Assembly: GCA_024277255.1 (NCBI GenBank)
Contig: JAJRVQ010000063.1
Span: 17,010 to 81,009, forward strand
From: Acidobacteriota bacterium
GTDB taxonomy: Bacteria > Acidobacteriota > Thermoanaerobaculia > Multivoradales > SZUA-115
DNA: 64,000 nt
Reading direction: 5' to 3'
Numbering within the stretch: the first letter of the stretch is position 1; each line of letters starts with the position of its first letter. A program made the position numbers and the translations under genes. Below are positions 35,806 to 43,027 of the stretch, piece after piece. A model generated the notes under the pieces. That model saw only the letters and a program-made list of their open reading frames with translations, was not told where the DNA came from and did no database searches.

Positions 35806-36027
35806 ATGACCCAGGTCAGCGCGCGACTGCCCGATGATCTAGTCCAATCGATCGATCAGGCAGCGAGACGGCTGCATCGAAGTCGCGCCGAGTTGATCCG
35901 ACAGGCTGTCGAGTATTACCTGGAAGATCTCGAGGACCTCCGCCTCGGTCTGGAGCGGCTGCAGGATCCGGCCGATTCACTGTTGGACTGGGAAGAGGTC
36001 AGAGCTGAACTACTCGCTGCGCATTAA
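35806..36027 (+). CDS. Ribbon-helix-helix antitoxin
   Basis: The 73-residue protein starts TQVSARLPDDLVQSIDQAAR, a classic RHH (CopG/RelB/ParD-type) DNA-binding beta strand plus helix, followed by SRAELIRQAVEYYLEDLEDL and an acidic C-terminus. Its ATG follows AGGAGAG. It overlaps the start of the RelE-like toxin gene, the standard order for such loci. Confidence 0.85.
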   Translation: MTQVSARLPDDLVQSIDQAARRLHRSRAELIRQAVEYYLEDLEDLRLGLERLQDPADSLLDWEEVRAELLAAH

Positions 36028-36259
36028 GTCGAGTGCAAAAAAGGCACTTCGCCGAGTCCCAAGAGAGGACCGGCTGCGCCTCATCGAAGCGATCGATCGG
36101 CTTCGACAGAGTCCACACGCGGGCGGAGTCCTCAAAGGCGAGTTCTCGGGTCTGCGCCGCATCCGGGTGGGTGGCTATCGGATCGTCTACGAGGTCATCG
36201 ACGAAGAGCTGGTGATCCTGGTCGTACGCCTTGGCCACCGTAAGGACATTTACCGTTAG
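36005..36259 (+). CDS. RelE/ParE-family toxin (CTG start)
   Basis: A frame overlapping the antitoxin by 23 bp encodes 84 residues from a CTG at 36005: NYSLRIKSSAKKALRRVPRE, then LRQSPHAGGVLKGEFSGLRR, IRVGGYRIVYEV and VVRLGHRKDIYR. That is a complete RelE/ParE toxin, including the R-x-G-x-YR-I-x-Y core and the GHRKDIY end. No ATG, GTG or TTG lies at a sensible position, so CTG (or ATT) is probably used, perhaps limiting toxin synthesis. RelE toxins cleave mRNA in the ribosome; ParE ones target gyrase. Confidence 0.8.
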   Translation: MNYSLRIKSSAKKALRRVPREDRLRLIEAIDRLRQSPHAGGVLKGEFSGLRRIRVGGYRIVYEVIDEELVILVVRLGHRKDIYR

Positions 36260-36279
36260 TCACGTGTTACCTTCAGTGC

Positions 36280-36816
36280 ATGTCGATTCTTGATCTGCTG
36301 GGGTTCGGTCGCTCCTCCGATTCAAAGAGCGCGGACGCAGGCTCGACCGAGACGGTGCGCCGTATCGTCCAAAAGCTGGACGCACTGGAGCCTGAGAGGG
36401 CACGCTATGTCGCCTCGTTCGCCTACATCCTGAGCCGCGTGGCCAACGCCGACCTGGAGATCAGCGACGAAGAGACGCGGGAGATGGAGAAGATCCTCGT
36501 CGACCTGGGCCACCTGCCCGAAGATCAGGCGATCCTGGCGGTGCAGATCGCCAAGACGCAGAGCCGACTCTTCGGCGGCACCGAGAATTTCCTGGTCACC
36601 CGCGAGTTCAAAGAACTGGCCAGCCTCGAACAACGCCACGAACTCCTCCACTGCCTCTTCGCCGTCTCCGCCGCCGACGATTCCATCTCCAGCGCCGAAG
36701 AGGCCGCCGTCAAACAGATCGCCAGTGAACTGGGCTTCACCCACCAGCAATTCGCCGAAGTTCGTTCCCAGTACAACGAAAAGCGCGAGGTGCTGCGGGG
36801 GCTTCGTCAGGGATAG
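36280..36816 (+). CDS. TerB-like domain protein
   Basis: The 178-residue protein contains a TerB/DjlA-like helical domain (residues ~35-170: AYILSRVANADLEISDEETREME ... LLHCLFAVSAADDSISSAEEAAVKQIASELG). The two A-D-(x)-x-I-S-x-x-E repeats resemble metal-binding loops of the family. TerB is known from tellurite resistance and from phage-resistance gene sets. It begins 20 bp after the RelE-like gene and before the convergent retron, so a defence-related role is possible, but no other ter gene is nearby. Confidence 0.75.
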   Translation: MSILDLLGFGRSSDSKSADAGSTETVRRIVQKLDALEPERARYVASFAYILSRVANADLEISDEETREMEKILVDLGHLPEDQAILAVQIAKTQSRLFGGTENFLVTREFKELASLEQRHELLHCLFAVSAADDSISSAEEAAVKQIASELGFTHQQFAEVRSQYNEKREVLRGLRQG

Positions 36817-36838
36817 GCAAGCGGAGTCAAGGCGGCGA

Positions 36839-37762
36839 TCAGTTGGACCGTGATGGTGGCTTCTGCGCCGACTGAACCTTCTCCGCAGAGTACTTACGTA
36901 TTAACCGATCGGTGAAATCGGGTTCCACGCCATGAACAAATGCCAACATTCCCGCAAGACGTTCACGCTCTTTCTCACCCAGTTTGTCAACCTGATGAAC
37001 CATCGCGCTTAGTGTTCTCTTCAGGTTCCGCCCTACCGAAATTCCACCATCGGATGTAAGCACAACCCCGGTGATTCGCTGACGGCGCTTACGGCTACTG
37101 TGACGAGTCTTCTTGAGGTTCAACTCCAAGTCACTGGGTAAGCTCAAGCTCTCTACTATCGAGACGACACTCTTCTCTAGTGAACTCAGCACTTCGGGAC
37201 GCTGGCACGAGAAGAAGAGGTCGTCCGCGTAACGCGTGTACTTGCACTGCTGTCTTCGCGCTTCGGCTGTGAGTTCCTCGTCCAGATAAAAGCACAACGC
37301 ATTGGAAAATGCGGGCGATGTAGGCGCCCCAATCGTCAACTCGCCAAACCGGAAAATCACATTCTCGAAGAACTCAATATCGCCGCCAGACCACTCTCGA
37401 AACAGGCCTGAGTTTGACTTGCGATAACGACCGAAGTCCTGCACCGAAATAGATGGAAAGAAGTCTCGAAAGTCCATGCGCAGGACGAATCGAGCACCCC
37501 TATGTACAGCCGCATGTTTCGCAATACTCATGCCCTTCCGATAGGCAAATGCGGCATCATGAACCGGCCACTCGGATAGTACTTCCTGTAGCAACCAGCG
37601 CTGTAGACCTTTCAACTGACGTGAGGGATGGTGAATCTTTCGTCTCCCGCCGCTTCGCTTCGCAATGAAATAGACCTTGTAGCGGTGAGACGCAGAACTA
37701 GATGTTGCGCGCAAGTACCGCATCGACAAACCGCTCGTCGCTGTCATGCGCTCAAGCAACAT
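36839..37762 (-). CDS. Retron reverse transcriptase
   Basis: The 307-residue protein has the group-II/retron RT palm motifs: RMDFRDFFPSI near 96-105, IGAPTSPAFSNALC near 144-157, YTRYADDLFFS with YADD at 178-181, and LNLKKT followed by ITGVVLTSDG. The ITG motif corresponds to the VTG of region Y in retron RTs. There is no endonuclease or maturase domain. It starts inside the last 11 bp of the effector gene, so it is translationally coupled. It would reverse-transcribe the adjoining msr-msd RNA. Its length is usual for retron RTs. Confidence 0.9.
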   Translation of the reverse strand: MLLERMTATSGLSMRYLRATSSSASHRYKVYFIAKRSGGRRKIHHPSRQLKGLQRWLLQEVLSEWPVHDAAFAYRKGMSIAKHAAVHRGARFVLRMDFRDFFPSISVQDFGRYRKSNSGLFREWSGGDIEFFENVIFRFGELTIGAPTSPAFSNALCFYLDEELTAEARRQQCKYTRYADDLFFSCQRPEVLSSLEKSVVSIVESLSLPSDLELNLKKTRHSSRKRRQRITGVVLTSDGGISVGRNLKRTLSAMVHQVDKLGEKERERLAGMLAFVHGVEPDFTDRLIRKYSAEKVQSAQKPPSRSN

Positions 37763-38672
37763 CGACCTTTTTCTCCCTGTCCTCCATGATTCGAGCCGCT
37801 TCAGGGATACTCCTCAGCACACCCTCAAACTCAGCTCGGAAGTCACCAAATTCGCCATCGCCTAACCCCAAGAGCGACTGTTCAGATAGCGCATGCTCTT
37901 TGCGAAAGTAGAAGTCACCTCTCTCTGCTACGTAGTGAATATCAACTAAATCAACAGCAGATGCTAGACCCACCAGCTTTGTAGTTGACCAGGGGGGCTC
38001 TTGCTGGTAGATCTTGCGCAGAAATTTCCGGCACATCTTTCGTGAAATCGGCCCTGCGATTGAAATTAGATCACATACCAAGAAGAGCGCCAACTTCGGG
38101 TCGGACTTAAGACGAGCCTCGTACTCGTCGTTCCTAAGTGGTCCACGGCGGGCAACGAGCCTCCTGAGGTGTTCATCAATCCTATCTCCGACAGTCAGGA
38201 TTTGGCCCTCTGGTGCAAATAGGGCAGGGCGAAACGCGGAGTCTTTGTTTACCCAGGCAACCGGTCCTGTGTTGATGAAGCTCTCGTTGTACTTGTATCT
38301 CGCTTGTAGAATAGGCAATACCCGACTCCTCAGACGCCTCTCACTCGTAAACGCGCCCAACTCAGCGATCGTACCGGGGCTCTCCACGATGATGATCACG
38401 ATATCCGAAAGAGCAGCTAGCTCCGTCTCGAGCTGCAGCGCATTTCCGCGTTCTCGGTTCTGAATGAAGTCCCAGACCCGCTCAGCATAGAAGACCAGCG
38501 CCCTGGGATGCTCTCGGTTGATGTGCTTACAAAGCTCATCACGCTGCTGACTTTCCTTCTTGCCGCAGAGAAAGACAACTGGCAACAAATGCCTAGGGGC
38601 CAGTAGCCCCCGAAACAGTCTAACAAGCCTGTCCCGGGGGCTCCTAAACGACCCCTGGTTGAACCAATCCAA
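37752..38672 (-). CDS. Retron effector, nucleoside-deoxyribosyltransferase-like (St85/RcaT family)
   Basis: The 306-residue protein has VVFLCGKK near 32-39 and VESPGTIAELGAF at 96-108. This matches the toxin partner of retrons Sen2/St85 and Eco1, in which an NDT-like domain is followed by a helical, winged-helix-like part. In those systems the RT-msDNA complex holds the effector inactive until phage infection. Here the gene lies between the ncRNA and the RT, the same order as msd-rcaT-rrtT. The TTG start at 38672 is only 4 nt from the ncRNA end, so the exact start is uncertain. Confidence 0.85.
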   Translation of the reverse strand: MDWFNQGSFRSPRDRLVRLFRGLLAPRHLLPVVFLCGKKESQQRDELCKHINREHPRALVFYAERVWDFIQNRERGNALQLETELAALSDIVIIIVESPGTIAELGAFTSERRLRSRVLPILQARYKYNESFINTGPVAWVNKDSAFRPALFAPEGQILTVGDRIDEHLRRLVARRGPLRNDEYEARLKSDPKLALFLVCDLISIAGPISRKMCRKFLRKIYQQEPPWSTTKLVGLASAVDLVDIHYVAERGDFYFRKEHALSEQSLLGLGDGEFGDFRAEFEGVLRSIPEAARIMEDREKKVDVA

Positions 38673-38675
38673 CCA

Positions 38676-38848
38676 AGGTCCCCTTACTCAAGCGGCCCGG
38701 GAAGGATGCCGCGAGCCATAGCTCGTGGCATCCTTCCCGGGCAAGAATGCCGCGCAAATGTATCGGGCGGGCGAAGCGCCTGCCACAAGGAGGTTCCAGT
38801 TCTTGAAGGCTGATGAATTAGAGAACTCCTCTCAGCTAAGGGGTACCT
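38676..38848 (-). ncRNA. Retron msr-msd RNA
   Basis: On the minus strand AGGTACCCCTTA (a1, 38848-38837) pairs with TAAGGGGACCT (a2, 38686-38676) apart from one bulged base. Next to a1 is TTAGCTGAGAGG, close to the Eco1 msr start TTAGCGAGAGG, with the G of TTAGC (38836) as probable branch point. Hairpins follow: GCTGA...TCAGC and GGC.GGCG-CTT-CGCC.GCC. The msd is a long stem in which 38695-38710 pairs perfectly with 38727-38742, one mismatch, then CGAGC/GCTCG and a 4-nt loop. All retron ncRNA parts are thus visible. Confidence 0.85.
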
Positions 38849-38849
38849 C

Positions 38850-38880
38850 ACTGTACCGTTGACCGCTCGGGCGGGTCAAC
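38850..38880 (-). promoter_or_regulatory. Retron ncRNA promoter
   Basis: On the minus strand TTGACC and TACAGT are separated by 18 bp and point into a1 of the msr. GTTGACC...GGTCAAC is a perfect 7-bp inverted repeat over the -35 box, so a dimeric regulator might bind. The boxes differ from consensus by one and two bases. Confidence 0.6.
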
Positions 38881-39072
38881 TCTCTGGCCACAGATCCTTG
38901 GGAGCCCCTCCGCGCGTTGATGAGCTGCGCTCTTGATCTAGGTAGCGGCTTCTGCGACGACTGAGCACATAGGGGAACTCCACTGCGGAAGAGCGAGCCA
39001 GTTGACGCCACCCACTTTCTGCTGCGATCCGCCTCTTGTACTTTCGGACCTCGTCATGCATACTCAGTACAT

Positions 39073-39339
39073 ATGGAGGTCGAATGGGATCCAGAGAAGG
39101 CACTGTCGAATCGCGAGAAGCACGGGGTCCAGTTCGAAGAAGCCCTGACTTGCTTACTCGATCCCAGCGCGCTGGTCGTCGAGGATGTCTCAGCCGAAGG
39201 CGAATCGAGATGGGTCTTGGTTGGATTGAGCAGCCGAGCGAATCTCCTCACCGTCGTCTACACGCTTCGAACCCAGGACCGAATTCGACTCATCTCAGCC
39301 CGGAAAGCGACCCGCAAGGAGGGTAAGAGCTATGCGTGA
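39073..39339 (+). CDS. brnT: BrnT-family toxin
   Basis: The 88-residue protein starts MEVEWDPEKALSNREKHGVQ and continues FEEALTCLLDP, GESRWVLVGLSS, LTVVYT and RLISARKATRKE, the conserved order of BrnT, a RelE-fold RNase toxin. No Shine-Dalgarno precedes the ATG. It comes first, with the antitoxin gene overlapping its last 8 bp, as usual for brnTA. Confidence 0.93.
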   Translation: MEVEWDPEKALSNREKHGVQFEEALTCLLDPSALVVEDVSAEGESRWVLVGLSSRANLLTVVYTLRTQDRIRLISARKATRKEGKSYA

Positions 39340-39598
39340 CGAATACGATTTCTCAACAGCAAGAAGAGCACAGGACGTTCCGCATTTGGCCCGGCTTCAA
39401 GCGGAGGCGAAGGGGAAGAGCCGGATCACCATCATGCTGGACAACGATGTGCTGGCGGCCTTTCGCTCAAGGGCGGAGGTCGAGGGAATCGGCTATCAGA
39501 CTCTGATCAATCAGACGCTACGCCAAACGATCGGATCTCGACCGGTCGATGAGGAGATACTGCGCAGAGTGCTCCGCGAGGAGCTGTCGACACCATGA
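39332..39598 (+). CDS. brnA: BrnA-family antitoxin
   Basis: The 88-residue protein has the BrnA features DEYDFSTARRA at the N-terminus and an RHH segment SRITIMLDNDVLAAFRSRAE with GYQTLINQTLRQTI. It neutralises BrnT and represses the operon through its RHH dimer. GAGGGTAAGAG precedes the ATG inside brnT. Confidence 0.93.
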   Translation: MRDEYDFSTARRAQDVPHLARLQAEAKGKSRITIMLDNDVLAAFRSRAEVEGIGYQTLINQTLRQTIGSRPVDEEILRRVLREELSTP

Positions 39599-39639
39599 CG
39601 GTGGCCGCCGGGTGCGAGCTAGGCGATCACTGCCTTCGC

Positions 39640-39909
39640 TCAGCGCTCACCGCTGCGATAGGCCTGGGCTCCCGGTATGTGCCCCTGGCTGGATCCGTGC
39701 ACTACGCCAGCGTCGGCAGCGTGGCCAGTGCTCCCGGCGGCGGAGTCCGTCACCTCCACCTGGCCGGCCTCCACCATCTTCAGCAGGGGAGGATGCGCAG
39801 CAGCTTCGGCGGAGATCTCTCCCCGTTTGCCGGGTCCCAGATGCAGCTTCTTTCCGCGGGGCAGGGGAATCGCCAGGGGACTGTGAGTGGTATTCAGGAT
39901 GGATTTCAT
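39640..39909 (-). CDS. Small conserved-type hypothetical protein
   Basis: The ATG at 39909 has GAGG seven bases upstream. The 89-residue protein starts MKSILNTTHSPLAIPLPRGK followed by KLHLGPGKRGEISAEAA and MVEAGQVEV. Similar LP.GK.LHLGPG..G.I short proteins are scattered in many genomes without known role. The last third is Gly/Ala/Ser-rich and probably disordered. The opposite-strand frame is less protein-like. It stands alone. Confidence 0.6.
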   Translation of the reverse strand: MKSILNTTHSPLAIPLPRGKKLHLGPGKRGEISAEAAAHPPLLKMVEAGQVEVTDSAAGSTGHAADAGVVHGSSQGHIPGAQAYRSGER

Positions 39910-40271
39910 GTTGGAACCTCGATTCTGCGGTTCAAGGGTTGATAGTCATTCTATCGAAGTCGCTCAGAGATAATCCGCCTGTCCAGCTCGATAGCAGCGG
40001 AATGCTATCCGGAAGAGTTCCCGGTGACTATGCCCGGAGGCTTGAGGGGGGCCACCCGGGCGGTGGCGGCAAAGCCACCATTCCAAAAATAGCACAATAA
40101 GCAGCCCTTCTTCTCTCTTGCATCTTTGTCATAAATCGCCAGAAACACACGAGTTAACGTTCCTCCCCTGCTGCGACTTGTGGGATAGTAGCGGTGCTGC
40201 CCCCCTGGCACCCGTCGAACGCATTTTGCGCTCTGCCTTGCTGAGTTGCGAGAAGCCTGGATTGAGGAAGA
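39910..40271. other. Intergenic region upstream of HMG-CoA reductase
   Basis: About 360 bp without a convincing gene; open frames here are antisense extensions of neighbours. It includes the divergent upstream regions of the small minus-strand gene and hmgA. A clear ribosome site (GAGGAAGA) sits at its right end. I see no terminator, riboswitch or strong promoter pair. Confidence 0.6.
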
Positions 40272-41480
40272 ATGGCTGAATCCGCCGATGATCGTATCCG
40301 TCTGGTCCCTCGGCTGAAGAACCAGGGATATCGCCGCGAGCAGGTGGCACAACGGCGAAGCTGGATCGAGAAACAGACGGGTGCCGCTCTGCCGCATGTC
40401 GGCACCTTCTCGATCGACAGCGAGGATCTGCGAGGCAACATCGAGAACCCGGTGGGTGTGGCGCAGGTTCCTCTCGGCATCGCCGGCCCGTTGCGGGTTC
40501 GAGGCGAACATGCCGACGGCATCTTCTACCTGCCCCTGGCAACGACGGAAGGGGCGCTGGTTCGCTCCTACGAGCGGGGCATGGTGGCTTTGACCCGAGC
40601 CGGTGGCGCCGAGGCGCGGGTCTATGTGGACGCCAACCGGGTCTCTCCGATCTTCACCTGCTCCTCCGTCGCCCAGGCCCACGATTTCTCCCGCCGCCTC
40701 GGGGAACGCTTCGACGAAGTGCGCGCCGCCGCCGAGGCCACCACCAGCCACGGCAGACTGATCGCCGCCGAGTGCCTGCCGGTAGGGCGCAAGGTGATCG
40801 TCGACTTCTCTTTCTTCACCGCCGACGCGCAGGGCATGAACATGATCGTCAAGGCGGCGGACGCCGCCTGCCGTTTCATCGTGGAGAAGATCGGCGGCGA
40901 GCGGTACTTGATCTTCAGCGGCTACAACTCGGAGAAACGAGCCAGCGGCTCGCTGTTGCGCGGCGGCAAGGGCAAGAAGGTGGTGGCCGGGGCCGAGTTG
41001 CCCCGCGCCGTCGTCGAGAGGGTCCTGCGCACCACTCCCGAAGCGATGGTGGAGATGTGGAATCAGACCGTACTCGGCCACCTCACCACCGGCTCTTTCG
41101 GCTACAACGGACACTTCGCCAACGGACTGACCGCCTTCTACATCGCCTGCGGCCAGGACACCGCCAACGTCGCCAATGCCGCCGTGGGAATCACCCACTT
41201 CGAACTCACCGGCGGCGGAGATCTCTATGCCAGCGTTACCTTGCCATCGTTGACCGTGGCCACCGTCGGCGGGGGAACTCAGCTGGGTACCGGGCGGGAA
41301 TGTCTGCGCATGCTCGGCTGCGATGGGACCGGTAAAGCGCGCAAGCTGGCGGAAATCTTCGCCGCCGCCCTCCTCGGCGGCGAGCTCTCTATGGGAGCCG
41401 CCATCGCCAGTGGCCAGTTTGTCGCCGCGCACGAATCTCTGGGCCGCAACCGACCGGCGCCGGAAGGCGACGAAAAATGA
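40272..41480 (+). CDS. Class I-like HMG-CoA reductase
   Basis: The 402-residue protein has ENPVGVAQVPLGIAGPLRV, PLATTEGALVRSYERG, DAQGMNMIVKA, FANGLTAFYIACGQDTANVA and GTGRECLRMLG, matching the catalytic, substrate- and NADPH-binding motifs of class I HMG-CoA reductases, lacking the eukaryotic membrane region. The enzyme reduces HMG-CoA to mevalonate, the committed step of the mevalonate isoprenoid pathway. The stop overlaps the next start (ATGA), linking it to a carotenoid-isomerase-like oxidoreductase. No other mevalonate-pathway gene is in the window. Confidence 0.9.
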   Translation: MAESADDRIRLVPRLKNQGYRREQVAQRRSWIEKQTGAALPHVGTFSIDSEDLRGNIENPVGVAQVPLGIAGPLRVRGEHADGIFYLPLATTEGALVRSYERGMVALTRAGGAEARVYVDANRVSPIFTCSSVAQAHDFSRRLGERFDEVRAAAEATTSHGRLIAAECLPVGRKVIVDFSFFTADAQGMNMIVKAADAACRFIVEKIGGERYLIFSGYNSEKRASGSLLRGGKGKKVVAGAELPRAVVERVLRTTPEAMVEMWNQTVLGHLTTGSFGYNGHFANGLTAFYIACGQDTANVANAAVGITHFELTGGGDLYASVTLPSLTVATVGGGTQLGTGRECLRMLGCDGTGKARKLAEIFAAALLGGELSMGAAIASGQFVAAHESLGRNRPAPEGDEK

Positions 41481-43024
41481 AACGCCCGTTCCGCGGTCTG
41501 CGCGATCGCCCGCCGGAGAACCGCTACGACGCCGTGATCATCGGCGCCGGCATCGGCGGTTTGGTCTGCGCCAACCTCCTGGTGAGATCCGGCCTGCGGG
41601 TTCTGTTGGTCGAGCAGCACTACATGGTGGGCGGCTATTGCAGCGCCTTTCGCCGGCGCAATTTCACCTTCGACGCCGCCACTCACTTCTATCCGCTCCT
41701 CGGCAATCCGCAAACTCTCACCGGGAAACTGCTCCAAGAGCTGGGCGTCACCACCCGCTGGGTCAAGATGGACCCGGTGGATACCTTCCACTTCCCGGAC
41801 GGATCGAAGTTTCAGGTCCCGGCCGACCTGGAGAGCTACCGAGCCCGCCTGGACGCCGCCTTTCCCCATCAAAGGCAGGCCCTCAACCGTTTTTTTCAGG
41901 CGGTACGTAAGACCTACCTTCTCGGTGTCCTCTGCTACTTCCGGGGCCACGACTCCGCCCGCCTCGGACCCTGGAAAGGCTGGACCCTCAAGCAGGCTCT
42001 CGAGCACTTCATCGACGACCCGAAGTTGCGCCTCCTGCTCACCGCCGACTGCCCCCATTGGGGCTCGCCACCGAGCCGAACCTCGTTCGTGTTCGACTCC
42101 ATGCTGCGCCTTTCTTATTTCCTGGGCAATTACTACCCGGAGGGCGGTTCCCAGAGCTGGGTGGATGAGCTGGCTCAGCGCTTCGAAGAGCAAGGTGGGC
42201 ACATCCTGATGAGCACTATGGCGGACGAGATCCTGCTGCGCGACCGGCGGGCCAGTGGCGTTCGCCTGACCACGACCCGCGGCAAGCTGCGCGGTACGCG
42301 ATCCATCGAAGCCGGCGTGGTGGTCTCCAATGCCGACCTGCTACAGACCATCGAGGATCGCCTGCCCAGTGGCGTAGTGGCAGAGGAGTATCGCCAGCGG
42401 CTGCGCAAGCTGCGCCCCTCGTACCCCTGTTTTCTGGTCCATGTGGGGCTACGCGGGATATCCGCCGAGGTTCTGGAAAAGGTACAAGGGTACTACTGGG
42501 ATTCCTGGGACCCGGAACGGGTCGGCAGCGGTGCGCTGCGCTGCAAGATCTTCGCACCCACCCTCTACGAGCCGCGGCTGGCACCGCCGGGAGGACAGAT
42601 CGTGATCCTGCAGAAGGTCCAGGATCTGGACTATGCGGCGATCGAAGACTGGGAGGCCCACAAGACCGGTCTGCAAGAGAGGCTGGTAGCCCACCTGGAG
42701 GCGGTGGTACCGGGGATCTCCCGGCACATCGAGGTCCAGCTCGCCGCCTCCGCCGAGACCTCCTGGAAGTTCACACTGAATCGACATGGCGCTATGCTCG
42801 GCTGGGAGATGTCGCCAGACCAGTTGGGAAACGGTCGGCCCGATGTGGAGGGTCCGGTCCGAGGCCTCTACCTGGTCGGCCATTGGACGCGGCCCGGCGG
42901 CGGCGTGACGCCCGTGATCATGTCGGCGGTTCGAGTCGCTGAGAAGATCGCCGGCCGGGAGATGACGGCACCCGCACTGCAACTAGGAATACAGGAGCCG
43001 CGAGCAGCAACACAGGGGGAGTAA
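41477..43024 (+). CDS. FAD-dependent oxidoreductase, CrtISO/RetSat/phytoene-desaturase-like
   Basis: The 515-residue protein has an N-terminal FAD-binding motif (DAVIIGAGIGGLVCANLLV ... VLLVEQH), then GGYCSAFRRRNFTFDAATHF, characteristic of the carotenoid isomerase, retinol saturase and phytoene desaturase superfamily. The C-terminal segment RGLYLVGHWTRPGGGVTPVI completes the FAD site. Such enzymes desaturate, saturate or isomerise polyenes. Coupled to HMG-CoA reductase by a 4-bp overlap and 3 bp from the next gene, it probably acts on an isoprenoid. No phytoene synthase is nearby, so substrate is unknown. Confidence 0.85.
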   Translation: MKRPFRGLRDRPPENRYDAVIIGAGIGGLVCANLLVRSGLRVLLVEQHYMVGGYCSAFRRRNFTFDAATHFYPLLGNPQTLTGKLLQELGVTTRWVKMDPVDTFHFPDGSKFQVPADLESYRARLDAAFPHQRQALNRFFQAVRKTYLLGVLCYFRGHDSARLGPWKGWTLKQALEHFIDDPKLRLLLTADCPHWGSPPSRTSFVFDSMLRLSYFLGNYYPEGGSQSWVDELAQRFEEQGGHILMSTMADEILLRDRRASGVRLTTTRGKLRGTRSIEAGVVVSNADLLQTIEDRLPSGVVAEEYRQRLRKLRPSYPCFLVHVGLRGISAEVLEKVQGYYWDSWDPERVGSGALRCKIFAPTLYEPRLAPPGGQIVILQKVQDLDYAAIEDWEAHKTGLQERLVAHLEAVVPGISRHIEVQLAASAETSWKFTLNRHGAMLGWEMSPDQLGNGRPDVEGPVRGLYLVGHWTRPGGGVTPVIMSAVRVAEKIAGREMTAPALQLGIQEPRAATQGE

Positions 43025-43027
43025 GAC

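Noticed and set aside
38876..39103. 75-residue minus-strand frame between the retron and brnT
   Set aside because: It overlaps the brnT start and the retron promoter region, has no ribosome site and no recognisable pattern.
40005..41432. 475-residue open frame antisense to HMG-CoA reductase
   Set aside because: It mirrors a gene with full catalytic motifs; its own sequence is low-complexity and matches no family pattern. Long antisense frames are expected at this GC content.
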